The notes under the pieces: model-generated
The model's input: the letters and a program-made list of their open reading frames with translations, nothing else
Database searches by the model: none
What the model was told of the DNA's origin: nothing
Translations under genes and position numbers: made by a program
Source: Alternaria dauci
Taxonomy: Eukaryota > Ascomycota > Dothideomycetes > Pleosporales > Pleosporaceae
Assembly (NCBI RefSeq): GCF_042100115.1
Contig: NC_091281.1
Location: forward strand, 744,001 to 808,000
Reading direction: 5' to 3'
DNA length: 64,000 nt
In this document: piece after piece, positions 11,024-21,454 of the stretch
Layout: each line of letters opens with the position of its first letter
Numbering within the stretch: position 1 is the stretch's first letter

Positions 11024-12038
11024 TTAAACTAAGCGCTCCACAGCCTCAGCAGCCAGAATCGCGATTTGCTTTCCATCTTCCCAAATCCAATCATGGCCGC
11101 CCTTTAGATCCCGCACATTAACCACCCTTCTTCCTTCAGCCTTGACCTCGTCCTCGTCATCTCCAACTTCCATGACTGCAGAGATGGAGATATGAAGTCA
11201 GTGTATGTCCCACATGTGTTTCGTACAGTCACAACTTACCAATATTCCACCCCTCCCTATCCAGCGCAACACACATGACATCCCTCTGGGCCCTCTCCAC
11301 CAGCTCATCTTCATAGCTATGGCATAGCATCAACAGCTTGCCCTCCGGCCACTGTTGCGCATTGTATTTGCCCGAAACAGGTGACGCTGCCTGCCACTCT
11401 GCTTGGTCCTCACCAAAAGCCCCAACGACAAAGTTTTTGTAAATTTCCGAAATATACTCTGGAGTTGTAGGCGGGAGATGGTTCCGAAGGAGTAGCGATA
11501 GGTTGTATATGCCCGATATCAAGATCAACGCTTCCGGTTGCGGGGAGGGAATAAGTTCAGCCGTGAGACCGACAGCAGAGATGAGTTGGCAGAGCAGTGT
11601 AGCGCCGCAGGAATGCCCTACCCCTATCCATCTCTTCATCCCATATTCGCGCTGTAGGTATCGTATTCCGTGCGCGACGTCACGAACATGTTGTGGGTGT
11701 TTAGAAGAGCGCTCAGGGTCGCCAGGCGTACTTGGCTGCGTCGCGTGGTCGGGATAAGGAGAGAGTCTATAGTTCAGACTTGCGACGCCGGCGATGTTGT
11801 CCAGTGTCGCAGAGTGCGAAGTGACAAGGTGCTTGATAGTAGGCTCAAAGCTCTGCGATTCTATGAGGGGGTCGCGCCATGCGCCGCCGTGGACGTAGAC
11901 GAGCCATATCGCGTTGTTGGCATTTTTGGACGTCTCCTCGAGGGGCCGGGGAAGCCAGACGTCGAGGGTCTGAAGGCGACTTGGGGGATCGCTGTAAGGG
12001 ATGGAAGGGATGTGTCTGGGGAAAGCGGTGGCTGTCAT
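11024..12038 (-). CDS. BNA7: Kynurenine formamidase (alpha/beta hydrolase)
   Basis: On the minus strand the exons 12038-11240 and 11175-11024 encode 316 aa. The protein has the HGGAW oxyanion motif at residues 50-54, a nucleophile elbow GHSCG with Ser143, a candidate catalytic Asp244 in HSYEDELV, and the final GGHDW motif with His294 in the short second exon. This pattern, including HGGxW, is that of fungal BNA7 N-formylkynurenine formamidases, which convert N-formyl-L-kynurenine to kynurenine in tryptophan breakdown and de novo NAD synthesis. It is cytosolic, with no signal peptide. Without the second exon the catalytic His would be missing, so the intron (GTAAGT...CTGCAG) is well supported. 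Confidence 0.9.
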
Positions 12039-12625
12039 GTTTCAATCAGATTGGGTGAGGTAATGTTTGGCGGGGGTGTTTGGCAGATGCTAAGCACTGA
12101 GATTTGCCGAGGTCGGCATTGATGTCAACCATGGCTAAAGTTGATCTGGAACATTTATACTTCTGTAAACGCGAAGAAACGTGTTGACGGCGGCTTCTTT
12201 TCGTCTTCGGTATACAGATTGATAGTTTGACTGTATCGGAACGGAACCTACCCGACAGTCGGTTGACCCGTCGGATGCTGGTACATTTGAACATCACACA
12301 GTCTGGGCACCACCATCCACTCTAACAAGTACATCACAAGCAAAAACGTCTAAGCAATCGTGTTGTATCCAAATGTTTGATATATTTCCCCAACATCGTG
12401 TACAAAAAAGGTACTACTAACATAGCCGATGTTTTCATCCAAGCCATGACTAAACTTAACAGACATTATTTCCGTCAGAGACACATGCCAGTGCCGACGC
12501 CGTGGTACTGCGATGCAAATTCGTATCGCAATGCTAATGCAAGACCCAAGGTATCTTAAGGACCGCTATCCTCATAAAAATAAAACGTCGAAGCCAAAAA
12601 TGAACAAACAATGCGATGGACACAT
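12039..12625. other. Intergenic, no gene seen
   Basis: Promoter of the kynurenine formamidase gene (left part) and 3' flank of the small GPI-protein gene (right part). I see no coding frame with family features. Confidence 0.5.
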
Positions 12626-13233
12626 TTACAAGAATGCGGCCATGAAGGCACCGAAGCCAACAAGGCTACCAGCGGCAGCCTTGACGTTGACGGCAGCACC
12701 AGTGGCGTCAGCACCGGCGCCAGAGCCAGTGGGAGAGCCAGAGGCGTCAGTGCCAGTAGCGTCAGAGTTGTCAGAGCCGTCGGAAGCAGTAGCGTCGGAG
12801 TCAGCACTGGTCGGCGAGGCAACAAGAGCGACGGTAGTGCTGCTGTTGGCGCTGACGGTGACGGTGCGAGTGGAGTTGACCATGGAGCCGGTACCAGTTC
12901 CAGCAAGAGTAAGAGTGTGGACACCAGGGCCGACGGCAGGGATGTCAGCAGGTGCTGGCTGAGTGGTGACAACAGCGGGCTGGGTGGTGACGGCGTCGGG
13001 CTGAGAAGCGATGGAGGTGTCAGCCGCAGGCATGCCAGTTACGACACCGAGAGAGTTGGTCTGGGTGAGGTAGGTAGTCTGGGGAGCCGGGTCGATGGAG
13101 GATGAGGGAGCAGAGGAGTCCTGGATGAATGTCAGTAAATTGTTCGAAGTAGTGCGCGAATTGATGGACGAGAACATACCTGAGCCGACGCAACGGCGAA
13201 AGCAACAGCGGAAACGAAGATGGAGGCGCGCAT
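12626..13233 (-). CDS. Small secreted Ser/Thr/Ala-rich protein, probably GPI-anchored
   Basis: Exon 1 is 13233-13180 and encodes exactly an 18-residue hydrophobic signal peptide (MRASIFVSAVAFAVASAQ). A GTATGT intron of 59 bp follows, then exon 2 (13120-12626) gives a total of 182 aa. The mature part is low-complexity: TTQPA-like repeats, many Thr, Ser, Ala and Asp, and few aromatic residues. The C-terminus has a small-residue region (PTGSGAGADATGAA) followed by a hydrophobic tail, as expected for GPI attachment. It is probably a heavily O-glycosylated cell-wall or plasma-membrane surface protein. I do not recognise a named family. The exact match of the signal peptide to exon 1 supports the model. 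Confidence 0.8.
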
Positions 13234-15891
13234 ATTGACGGTTGTGCTGTGTTTGTTTTGAACGATTGAACTCTGTAGCGATGGTCTTTGACGAGAGGGT
13301 GTCAAGTAGCGATTGAGACGATGCGAACAGTGATTGAATGATGCGAGATGGGAAACAAACTTCAAGCTTGGTGAGAGACGCGTCCTCCTTTTATTGCCTC
13401 TGCTCCATTTCACCCGCACCCAAGAACCAGCGTCGGAGCTAACCCTGGCCCTGGAACGCCACTTTGACCCGGCAACCAGCCCTAAAGCGAGCCCCATGCT
13501 ATCCCTGAACAGGCGGACTGTCGTCCAGACAAGCGTCTAGCGGCCTCCACAACCAATAATAGCATCCTGCGTGGCCAGGATGTTTCGTGTTCGTGATCGA
13601 GGCGGAGATTTTTTTCTATTGAGTAGACTTCTCCTTCAGGGCGTCCAGATGGTGATCCATATTATCGGCCTTCACATGGGTGGCCTGGATGACTGTCGTC
13701 GCTGTAAGAATCGAGATGGAAGCTTGTCTGTTGGTTGCGCCGACTCGGCTGAGCTTCAGGCGCTTCCTGCTGTGCCTCTTCCCAGCCATGTTTCCTGCCC
13801 CGGGTTGCGAAACCAATTCGCATCCTGCAACCCATGTGGTGCCACCAAACAAACCATGTTCCTATAGGAACAGTGCACATCTCGTCGTCATTTCCCCATC
13901 CAACCGCCTGTTTACCCTAGCACATCCTCCACTTTCTCTCGTTTTCACGCCCATGCGCTTCATGCAGCGGTCAAACGTCAAACGGCTACCCACCACCCAC
14001 CTGCTGCTTTCCCAACCATTTTCTCAACCACATGCGCGCCAGCTTTGGACTACGCTGACACATAATCGACATAATCGATACCGAGCCGCAAAACGCTAAT
14101 CCCCAGACACGCGCTATAGTTTAGCATGCCGCAGATGCAGAGTCTTCGCGTTGTTGATGGCAAGACTAATTACGCGTCCAATGAAGTTAGCCTACTAAAA
14201 TTAGTCGTCTTGTCGGCGTGACCTCGTGTCGAGAAGATTCGTTGTCTTGTCACCGCGGTGGCCGTGCGTCTTCGTAAACTGCGGGCTGAGCAGGGGGCCT
14301 GGAACGGAAAACGGGCCCGGAGTCGGTCTGGCCTGAGGCTGGAGGGAAGCGAAATGGTGATGTGATGCGAGCGGGAGGCTGCGATCGAAGTGTCGGGACG
14401 TCCGTCGAGCGACGTTAATCTTTTTGACGCAGGTTCAATTGACATGTGCATACAATGTCGCGATTCCAAGGTTCAACAAATGGCGCACTTGCTGCATGCA
14501 GCGTGCCAAGGAATTAACAGCCAAGACTGCAGCCGTGGGCCCCTTTCAACCTCACCAGGCCGCCAACGTTCTTACAACACTCTCATGAAGATGCAACGCC
14601 CTACAGGGCGCAGTCCTCAGCGCATCGCCTATTTTCAGCTCTCCGCATGATCTGCGATTGATCGTATATGGGCACGGTGGTGCCGGTGCGATCACATTGT
14701 AAAGGGGCCTTGCGTGTGGGTCTGCCTTACCACATGTCCAACGTCTAAGATGAAATGCTACACAAGAGGCGGGTAGGCAACAATGTTTCGCAGCGCAAGA
14801 GCCAGGTCCCTCTCAACCTGTCAGGCCACCTCTTTGGGTGCAAATTTCAGAGAGCTTACACATTCCTCTCGAATCAAGGCAAATCTGCGCAGACTATCTA
14901 ACGGCTCAGAGTTGGAAACTCGATCAATATTTCTAACCATCCGGCATACCTCGCCAATATCGTCTCGCACCATCACCAAAAACTTCTACAAACGCGATGG
15001 ACTCATTGTGCTGCAATACGCCAGGACACATCCCATTAGCTGAACCACAACGCACCAAGTAGCTCGTGATCATGACCACAAAAGTACATCCCGGACACAG
15101 TCCTGTACATAGTAAATTCTCTCTTCGCGGCGGACACGAATCTCTCCACGGGTGCGTTCTTGTTTCCGGATTTGTTCCTGTTCATGCACCTTACTGTGCA
15201 CCCGTTATGCATACGCATAAGCTTCGTACAAGACTTGCAAACTTGGCAAGCTTAACGTATGTCAAGACACTTCTCGCATGGCTGCAGTGGACGCTTCAGA
15301 TCTTCCAAGCCTAGGTGACGTCCGTATTTGTTCTTGATTGCACCCTAGACGATCTTCTACCTCGTTCCCTCGAATCCATGATCAGTTCTAGGACGATATT
15401 GTTCTTTTAGGGCATCCTCAGTCGCCGGGACGATCTATCGATTGCTCGCAGCTCCTAGGCTCTAATGACAGATACGAAACTATAGTCTCCCATGGCACAT
15501 CATTCAATATCGACTACGACCGACCAAAACAAAGTCATGACGACGGTTCCTGCCGTGATTCGAAGTTCTCTGGAACGCAATGTCTACTACAAACCTCCTC
15601 GCTCTGTATCTGAGTCCGGAAACCTGGGCAAATTATTGAAAGGCACAGTGAATTGCATCTTGAGTACCAGCAGTGAAACGCGGCGCTGCCGTGGCGAATC
15701 AAATGAGCTCACATGGACCATATCTAACGTTGTTGCCTGCGCTCACCGTAGGTCTTTATCCACGAACGACCTCTTCCGCTTTCTCCACCGTCCCTCCCAC
15801 AACGCTACTAGGTCTCACCCTACACAATTCCGTCCGAGATCTTTTACAAAACTAAGGCTTCCTCTCAATTCCAGACATATCTCCACCAGTC
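13234..15891. other. 2.7-kb intergenic region, no gene supported
   Basis: Several frames of 60-140 codons exist, but none has a recognisable domain, consistent start context or believable splice partners. The right end just before 15892 is pyrimidine-rich, as in fungal core promoters. No RNA gene or mobile element recognised. Confidence 0.5.
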
Positions 15892-16908
15892 ATGATACCA
15901 CAAACAAGTAAGGAGAATAGTAGAGACGACCTACCTGTGAACGCGCTTGCAAAGCTACTGAAGCCGTCAATGACCACGTCAACTCCGGTAGCGCCCTCAA
16001 AGCCGTCCACTGGCACACCATCAGATACCTCGTCTGATATCGTCTCTCGACTCCCGGCCGAGTTGCGCCATATCGTCTACTCACACCTCAACATCCCTGT
16101 TGGAGGCCATATTTGGATCGACTGTCCCAGCGACTCTACTTGTACCGATACCTCGCACATCATGTTCCACGCCAATGCAAAGTGGCCGATGAGGGCACAC
16201 GCGCTTTTTGGAGTATTCCAGGTGCGGCGGAAGATTACGAATTTGCTCTACTATGGAGACTTCCGGAGAATATTCGCTGAGCTGAGTACTGGAGATATCA
16301 TGGACTACGGTAGCCGCATCTCGATGGGACGACACTTACTAGGCGTCAACAAGGCTATACGAACGGAGGTCATGAACATGGTGTTCGGATGTAAAGAAGT
16401 CGAATTGCGTTGTCCGATGCATGATGAAGCTGGTCGCATCCTAAAGTTGCACAGGATAAGTCCTATTGGTACCACCAACCACATTCATCTCCTCCCTTCG
16501 GCACTGGCACACATGACATCAGTCACTATCTGGAACTGTGAGTGCGGGATGGAGAGTGACTGCCAGTCTCTCCAGTTCATCGCAGTGAACTTTACCAATC
16601 TACGTCACCTGACGTATCACACACAGTTGTCGTTTTTATGCCTTGTCCCTGCCGAAGAGGTCAACGCTCTTGCAAAGATATTTCGGGTCGTTACAGGGAC
16701 TGCGAAGAAGCTTGAGATACTGCGCTTTGCATGGAATGAAGAAGACTCGACTGCTGTCCAGTGCTGGAATCTGAAACAACAGGAGATGACTCGAGACAAG
16801 CCAGATTGGGACACGATTGCGTTGGAAATCCAGCAGCTTGTGGATGGACTCAAGGACAAGGTGGAAGCCAACGTTGGACTGGAAGGGCCAGAGCTGAAGC
16901 ACGAATAA
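15892..16908 (+). CDS. F-box-like hypothetical protein
   Basis: A single exon of 338 codons. The start ATG at 15892 sits in CCAGTCATGA; a second in-frame ATG at residue 27 is an alternative. An F-box-like core LPAELRHIVYSHL lies at ~54-66 after a Thr/Ser/Pro-rich leader, as in many fungal proteins of unknown function. The remainder holds repeated leucine- and tryptophan-containing segments and several Cys (CECGMESDC) but no domain I can name. If the F-box is real it would bind Skp1 in an SCF ubiquitin ligase; many such short ascomycete F-box-like proteins have no demonstrated role. Confidence 0.65.
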   Translation: MIPQTSKENSRDDLPVNALAKLLKPSMTTSTPVAPSKPSTGTPSDTSSDIVSRLPAELRHIVYSHLNIPVGGHIWIDCPSDSTCTDTSHIMFHANAKWPMRAHALFGVFQVRRKITNLLYYGDFRRIFAELSTGDIMDYGSRISMGRHLLGVNKAIRTEVMNMVFGCKEVELRCPMHDEAGRILKLHRISPIGTTNHIHLLPSALAHMTSVTIWNCECGMESDCQSLQFIAVNFTNLRHLTYHTQLSFLCLVPAEEVNALAKIFRVVTGTAKKLEILRFAWNEEDSTAVQCWNLKQQEMTRDKPDWDTIALEIQQLVDGLKDKVEANVGLEGPELKHE

Positions 16909-17068
16909 TTGAAACACGGGAACGGTAACGAGGAACATGGTATCATGGGTTCTTAGCATCAGTTGATCATCTCAAACAAGACAGTTGTTTTGACCGGAAC
17001 GATGGAGTGCTTTCACAATAAATTTTGCCGATACGAGTATTCGAAACAGAACGTTTCGTAACCTTGAC

Positions 17069-18304
17069 TTATGCCACACTGTTCGTGACTTCGACAAACT
17101 TTTGCCACTCGCTGTATGCGGCTCCACTCGAGATCGCCCACTTGGCTCTCCTGACACCTTCTTTCCAGCGTCCACCTCCCGGGCCAACCTCCTTGATGAC
17201 GTTTCCATCATCACCTTCTCCCATGTTGCTCGTGTCCGCATCGCAGATACCACTGACGACGAACAAGGCCGCAGTGTTGATGTAAACGAAGTGCAAGATC
17301 GGGTCATCTGGCGGAACCTCGCCCGTTAGAATCTTCATCAGGATTTGCGCATTCTGTTCGGGTGACTGTCCAGGACTGACTTCACTAAGAGGGTGCTCGG
17401 GAAGTCCGAAGTCGGCCGGTGTGACAGTAAAGTAGTTGATCCTCGCCTCGCCTGTGGAAGCATCCTCGACTATTCGCCAGCAATGCGTTGGTCCAGCGCA
17501 CGAGAGTTCGTCTAATTCCTCGTCGCCGCAGATGACCATGCCCTTCTTGCAACCAGACTGCTTCAGCGACTCGGCGAAATCAGGTCCGATCTCTTTCCTT
17601 GCTACACCTAGCACACGCGCTTCAATCAAGTCATGCAGCGGGTTTGCCAAAGGTCCGAGAAGGTTGAAGATAGTGCGCCAGCCCAGTTGCCTTCGTATGG
17701 AAGCAGCGTGTCTGGCTCCAGGATGGAAGATGGGGGCGAACAGAAAAGCGTAGTTTGTCTTTGAGTAAATCTCGTGAATGGTCTTGGGTGTGATAGCGGT
17801 GATGACAGGTGGCTTAGGAGGTGCGCAGGACAGAAGGTCTGCTGAGCCAGAGCGAGATGTCGATGCTTTGTTTCCGTGCTTTGCAATCATAAGAAGAGCG
17901 CTGGCGAGGATTGAAGACGTAGTACTAATGTTGAAGGTGTTGTGGGAATCACCTCCTGTGCCAACTATGTCGCACAAGCCTCCTTGGTAGCCGCCCTCTT
18001 TCCTTGCTCGTTGATTGATGAGTTCTTGAAGGCCCTTGACATCAATGCCAGTGGCATAGTCCCGCATCGCCTTGGAACATTTGGCTAATACATCGGCTTG
18101 TCTGTCTTGGTCTGTGAAATGGAGACATGTCAACAAGGCTCCTGTCTGGACTTCGGAGAGGCTGTTTGTGAAGATCAAGGCAAGGGCTGCTGCTATCTCG
18201 TCGGCTGTTGGTTTGGTAGTCGGTGACTCATGCCAGAGCCGTTTGAGAAGGGGCGTGATGGATATTTTCTTGTCCTCGTCATCGCCAGCCTGGGTAGCCA
18301 TCAT
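17069..18304 (-). CDS. TRP4: Anthranilate phosphoribosyltransferase
   Basis: A single exon of 411 aa. The first ATG is at 18302-18304; the frame is open further upstream but only with TTG. The N-terminal helical domain (from LLKRLWHESP) is followed by GTGGDSHNTFNIST at ~115-128, the phosphoribosyl-diphosphate loop, then KHGN with S/T residues at ~143-151 and a GPLANP motif, all diagnostic of TrpD/TRP4. The enzyme transfers phosphoribose to anthranilate, step 2 of tryptophan synthesis, in the cytosol. An Asp/Glu-rich metal-binding region (CGDEELDELS) is present. The C-terminus has a fungal-type extension after the conserved domain (NTAALFVVSG...). The gene is divergent from NOC1. Confidence 0.95.
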   Translation of the reverse strand: MMATQAGDDEDKKISITPLLKRLWHESPTTKPTADEIAAALALIFTNSLSEVQTGALLTCLHFTDQDRQADVLAKCSKAMRDYATGIDVKGLQELINQRARKEGGYQGGLCDIVGTGGDSHNTFNISTTSSILASALLMIAKHGNKASTSRSGSADLLSCAPPKPPVITAITPKTIHEIYSKTNYAFLFAPIFHPGARHAASIRRQLGWRTIFNLLGPLANPLHDLIEARVLGVARKEIGPDFAESLKQSGCKKGMVICGDEELDELSCAGPTHCWRIVEDASTGEARINYFTVTPADFGLPEHPLSEVSPGQSPEQNAQILMKILTGEVPPDDPILHFVYINTAALFVVSGICDADTSNMGEGDDGNVIKEVGPGGGRWKEGVRRAKWAISSGAAYSEWQKFVEVTNSVA

Positions 18305-18728
18305 GTACGCTGATAGTCGTGGTCCTTGCGCCCTTGTCCTGCTCCGGTGTATGCGAGCTGGCGGGGTAGTTGGCGGGGTGTATGTTTGCAGTGACAATGT
18401 ATACCAATTGGTAGTCTTGGTATGACGAAGTTAGGGCCGAAAGGATGTGTTCTTCAGAAGACCCTGAAAGCAAGCGACCAGTTGAGTCACAGTATGGCCG
18501 CACGGAGGTGCTTTCAAAGTCCGCACCTGGGTCACAACATGCACCACGACCAAGGCTCCACCACGCTAGCCCGTAAGCCGTTAGCCACACAAAACGCCGA
18601 TGCCAAGGCCCTCAAAATCTCGACTCAGTGCTCTCGCCGGCGTGCAATCTTTCCAAGGTCATGACGGGTCAGAGTTTCTTCTCTGACGGACCTTGTAGCT
18701 CCACCTTTCGCGACACCAACCGACTCAA
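18305..18728. promoter_or_regulatory. Shared promoter region between TRP4 and NOC1
   Basis: A 424-bp spacer between two divergent start codons. I recognise no specific operator; the frames inside lack family features. Confidence 0.5.
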
Positions 18729-21454
18729 ATGGGGAAGAAGCGAACCCATGCCGAGACCAAGCATGGCTTTACGAAGCCTTCTCCGGACAAGAGTCGGATG
18801 AGCGCGAAGAACGACACCAGGGACGGCGCGCGGAACGACAAGAAAGACCAGCGCAAGGATGGCGACAACAAGAAGGCGCGGTCGCAGCTGGTGCGCATGA
18901 GCAGGAGCACGATTTGATCCATCACAATGCTAATTTGCAGTAGCTTCTCAAGCCGCAGCCGGAATGGCATACCATAGAGTTGCCAGAGCTTCCCACGGCC
19001 GACAATCCCACGATCCCGCCCCGTTACATCATCGACGCCATCCACGAATATGCCCTTCAACTCCTCGATGCAGAGGCCAAGGAGTATGCGTCGTCGCACC
19101 TGGCCAAGGACTCGTCCCACAAGTTCATGGCGACCGTCATGGACTCTGGTACCATGGAGGATAAGGTGTCTGCACTGACCTTGTTGGTCCAAGAGTCGCC
19201 GCTGCACACGCAAAAGGCTTTTGGACAGCTCATGGGCCTGTCGCAAAAGAAGAGCAGAAATGCTGCCATGCAGGCTTTGGCTGCGCTGAAGGATCTGCTG
19301 GGTCAGGGCGTTCTGCTGCCTCCGGACCGAAAATTGAAGGCTTTTGCACGACAGCCAGGCTTGATCGCTGCACTGCAAGGAAAGAACGTGCAGTGGAAGG
19401 CAGGCGACAAGCTGCCGGGCGCTCTCCAGAAAACTCACCTCATTGTGTGGGCATACGAGGATTGGCTAAAGAAACAATACTTTGAGCTGCTGAAGATCCT
19501 GGAGACGTGGTCCAACGACGAAGTCGAATACTCGCGCAACCGTGCTGTCACTTATGTCTGGGAGCTGCTGAAGGAGAAGCCGGAACAGGAAGAAAACCTT
19601 TTGCGACTGCTCATCAACAAGCTTGGAGACAAGGAAAAGAAGGTCGCATCGAGGGCATCCTACCTGCTGCTTCAGCTTCAGAACACACACCCGCTCATGA
19701 AGAACGTCATCATCAGCTCCATCGAGTCCGACCTTATATTCCGGCCAAATCAGAACGGCATAGCCAAGTACTACGCCATCATCACCCTCAACCAAACCGT
19801 TCTCAGCTTGAAGGAGCCTGAAGTCGCCAACAAGCTTCTGGAAATATACTTTAGCGTCTTCCTTGGTCTGCTCAAGAAGCAGAGAGAGCACGAGAAGGAG
19901 GAAAAGAGAATAAACAAGTACGGACACGTTCAAGGAGGTGGTGGCCAGCCTGGAAAGATGGCGAAGCAGAAGGCGGAAAAAGCGGCTACCATGGCCTTCA
20001 AGGTTGAGGACGAGTCGCGAGAGAAGCTGATATCCGCCGTCTTGACGGGTGTCAACCGTGCCTTCCCATTTGCCAAAACCGACGACGCCAAGTTCGAAGA
20101 ACAGCTCAACATGATCTTCGAAGTGACGCATTCTTCCAATTTCAACACCAGCATCCAGGCCATGACACTCATTCAGCAAATCTCTGCGACCAAGCATTAC
20201 TCTGCGGATCGCTTCTACCGAACTCTTTACGAATCTCTTTTGGACCCACGACTCATGACAACCTCGAAGCATATCATGTTCCTGAACTTGTTGTACCGCT
20301 CGCTCAAGGCTGATACTAGCATTCGACGTGTCAAGGCTTTCGTCAAGCGTTTGCTCCAAATCATCCACATGCATGAGCCCCCTTTCATCTGCGGTGTCTT
20401 GTACCTCGTCAACGAACTGATTGTTACATTCCCTACCATCAAGTCCATGTTGTCGACGCCAGAAGACCATGCTGATGACAGCGGCGACGAGCACTACGAG
20501 GATGTTGACGAGGACAAGGAGCCATCGGCTAAGAAGGAGGAAGAGAAGTCTGCACAAGTCGTCTACGACTCCAGGAAACGAGACCCGGAACACGCGCATG
20601 CTGATCTGTCTTGTCTATGGGAGCTGCTACCGCTTCAAGCACACTACCACCCCTCTGTTCATGTCCTTGCCTCCAAGATCGTCAACCAGGAACCCATCAA
20701 GGAGAAGCCTGACCCGACTATTTACACCCTCATGAATTTCCTTGATAAGTTCTCGTTCCGCAACGCAAAGACCAAGGCTCAAGGTGTCCATGGCTCCTCG
20801 ATCATGCAGCCTATGTCTGGAACTTCCAAGGCCGCATCTTACCTCATCACCGACCGCGACGGCGACCGCACGCATGACCCAGTCAACTCCGAGCAGTTCT
20901 GGCGACGCAAGGTCGACGATGTCCGCGTCGACGAAGTCTTCTTCCACACATACTTCGAGAAGGCCGGCAAAGCCAAGCAAGCTGACAAGAAGACGAAGAA
21001 GAAGGATCGCAGGAGGGATGACAGTGAAGAGGACAGTGGTGATGAGGATGAGATCTGGCAGGCGCTTGTCAAGAGTCGTCCTGATGTTGAGGGCGATGGA
21101 GGTGACGATGATGATCTCAGCGACTTTGACATGGACGACATGATGAGCGACGACGAGGCAGGAGGCATGGACGGCGGCGTCGAACTCAACCTTGGCAGTG
21201 ACGACGAGGAGGACGAGGCAGTCGGTGGCCACCACGAGGCAGACGACGACGATGACTTTGAGAACTTCGACCTCGACGACGATGATGCCTTCATGGATAG
21301 CGATGCTGATGTTCCAGTTGAACTCAACGTGGAAGACGATGGCGATGAGGAGAAGGAGGGCAGCAAGAAAAAGAAGAGGAAGCTCAAGAATCTGCCCACT
21401 TTCGCTTCTATGGAGGACTACGCGAAGCTTATCGGCGATGACGATAGCGAGTAG
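18729..21454 (+). CDS. MAK21: Ribosome biogenesis factor NOC1/MAK21 (CBF domain)
   Basis: Exon 1 (18729-18890) encodes a Lys-rich leader (MGKKRTHAETKHGF...) and exon 2 (18944-21454) the rest, 890 aa in total. The body is helical-repeat and matches the CCAAT-binding factor/MAK21 family: HIMFLNLLYRSLKAD, FVKRLLQIIHMHEPPFICGVLYLVNEL, LWELLPLQAHYHPSVHVLA and DPVNSEQFWRRKVDD. The C-terminus is strongly acidic (Asp/Glu runs over ~100 residues) and ends in a Lys-rich patch and the ASMEDYAKLI box. In yeast, Noc1 acts with Noc2 in nucleolar pre-60S maturation. The intron acceptor is CAGTAG; only the second AG keeps the frame, because the first inserts a TAG stop. Confidence 0.93.

Noticed and set aside
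12513..12972. Frames overlapping the small GPI-protein gene
   Set aside because: They arise from the repetitive Thr/Ala/Ser codons; the minus-strand two-exon model with signal peptide and GPI tail explains the sequence better.
18305..18397. 31-codon upstream extension of TRP4
   Set aside because: It would have to start at TTG; the first ATG at 18304 gives a normal-length protein.
20839..21399. Ser-rich minus-strand frame opposite the acidic tail of NOC1
   Set aside because: Poly-Ser is the expected complement of Asp/Glu codons (GAC/GAG/GAT) in another frame; no independent support.
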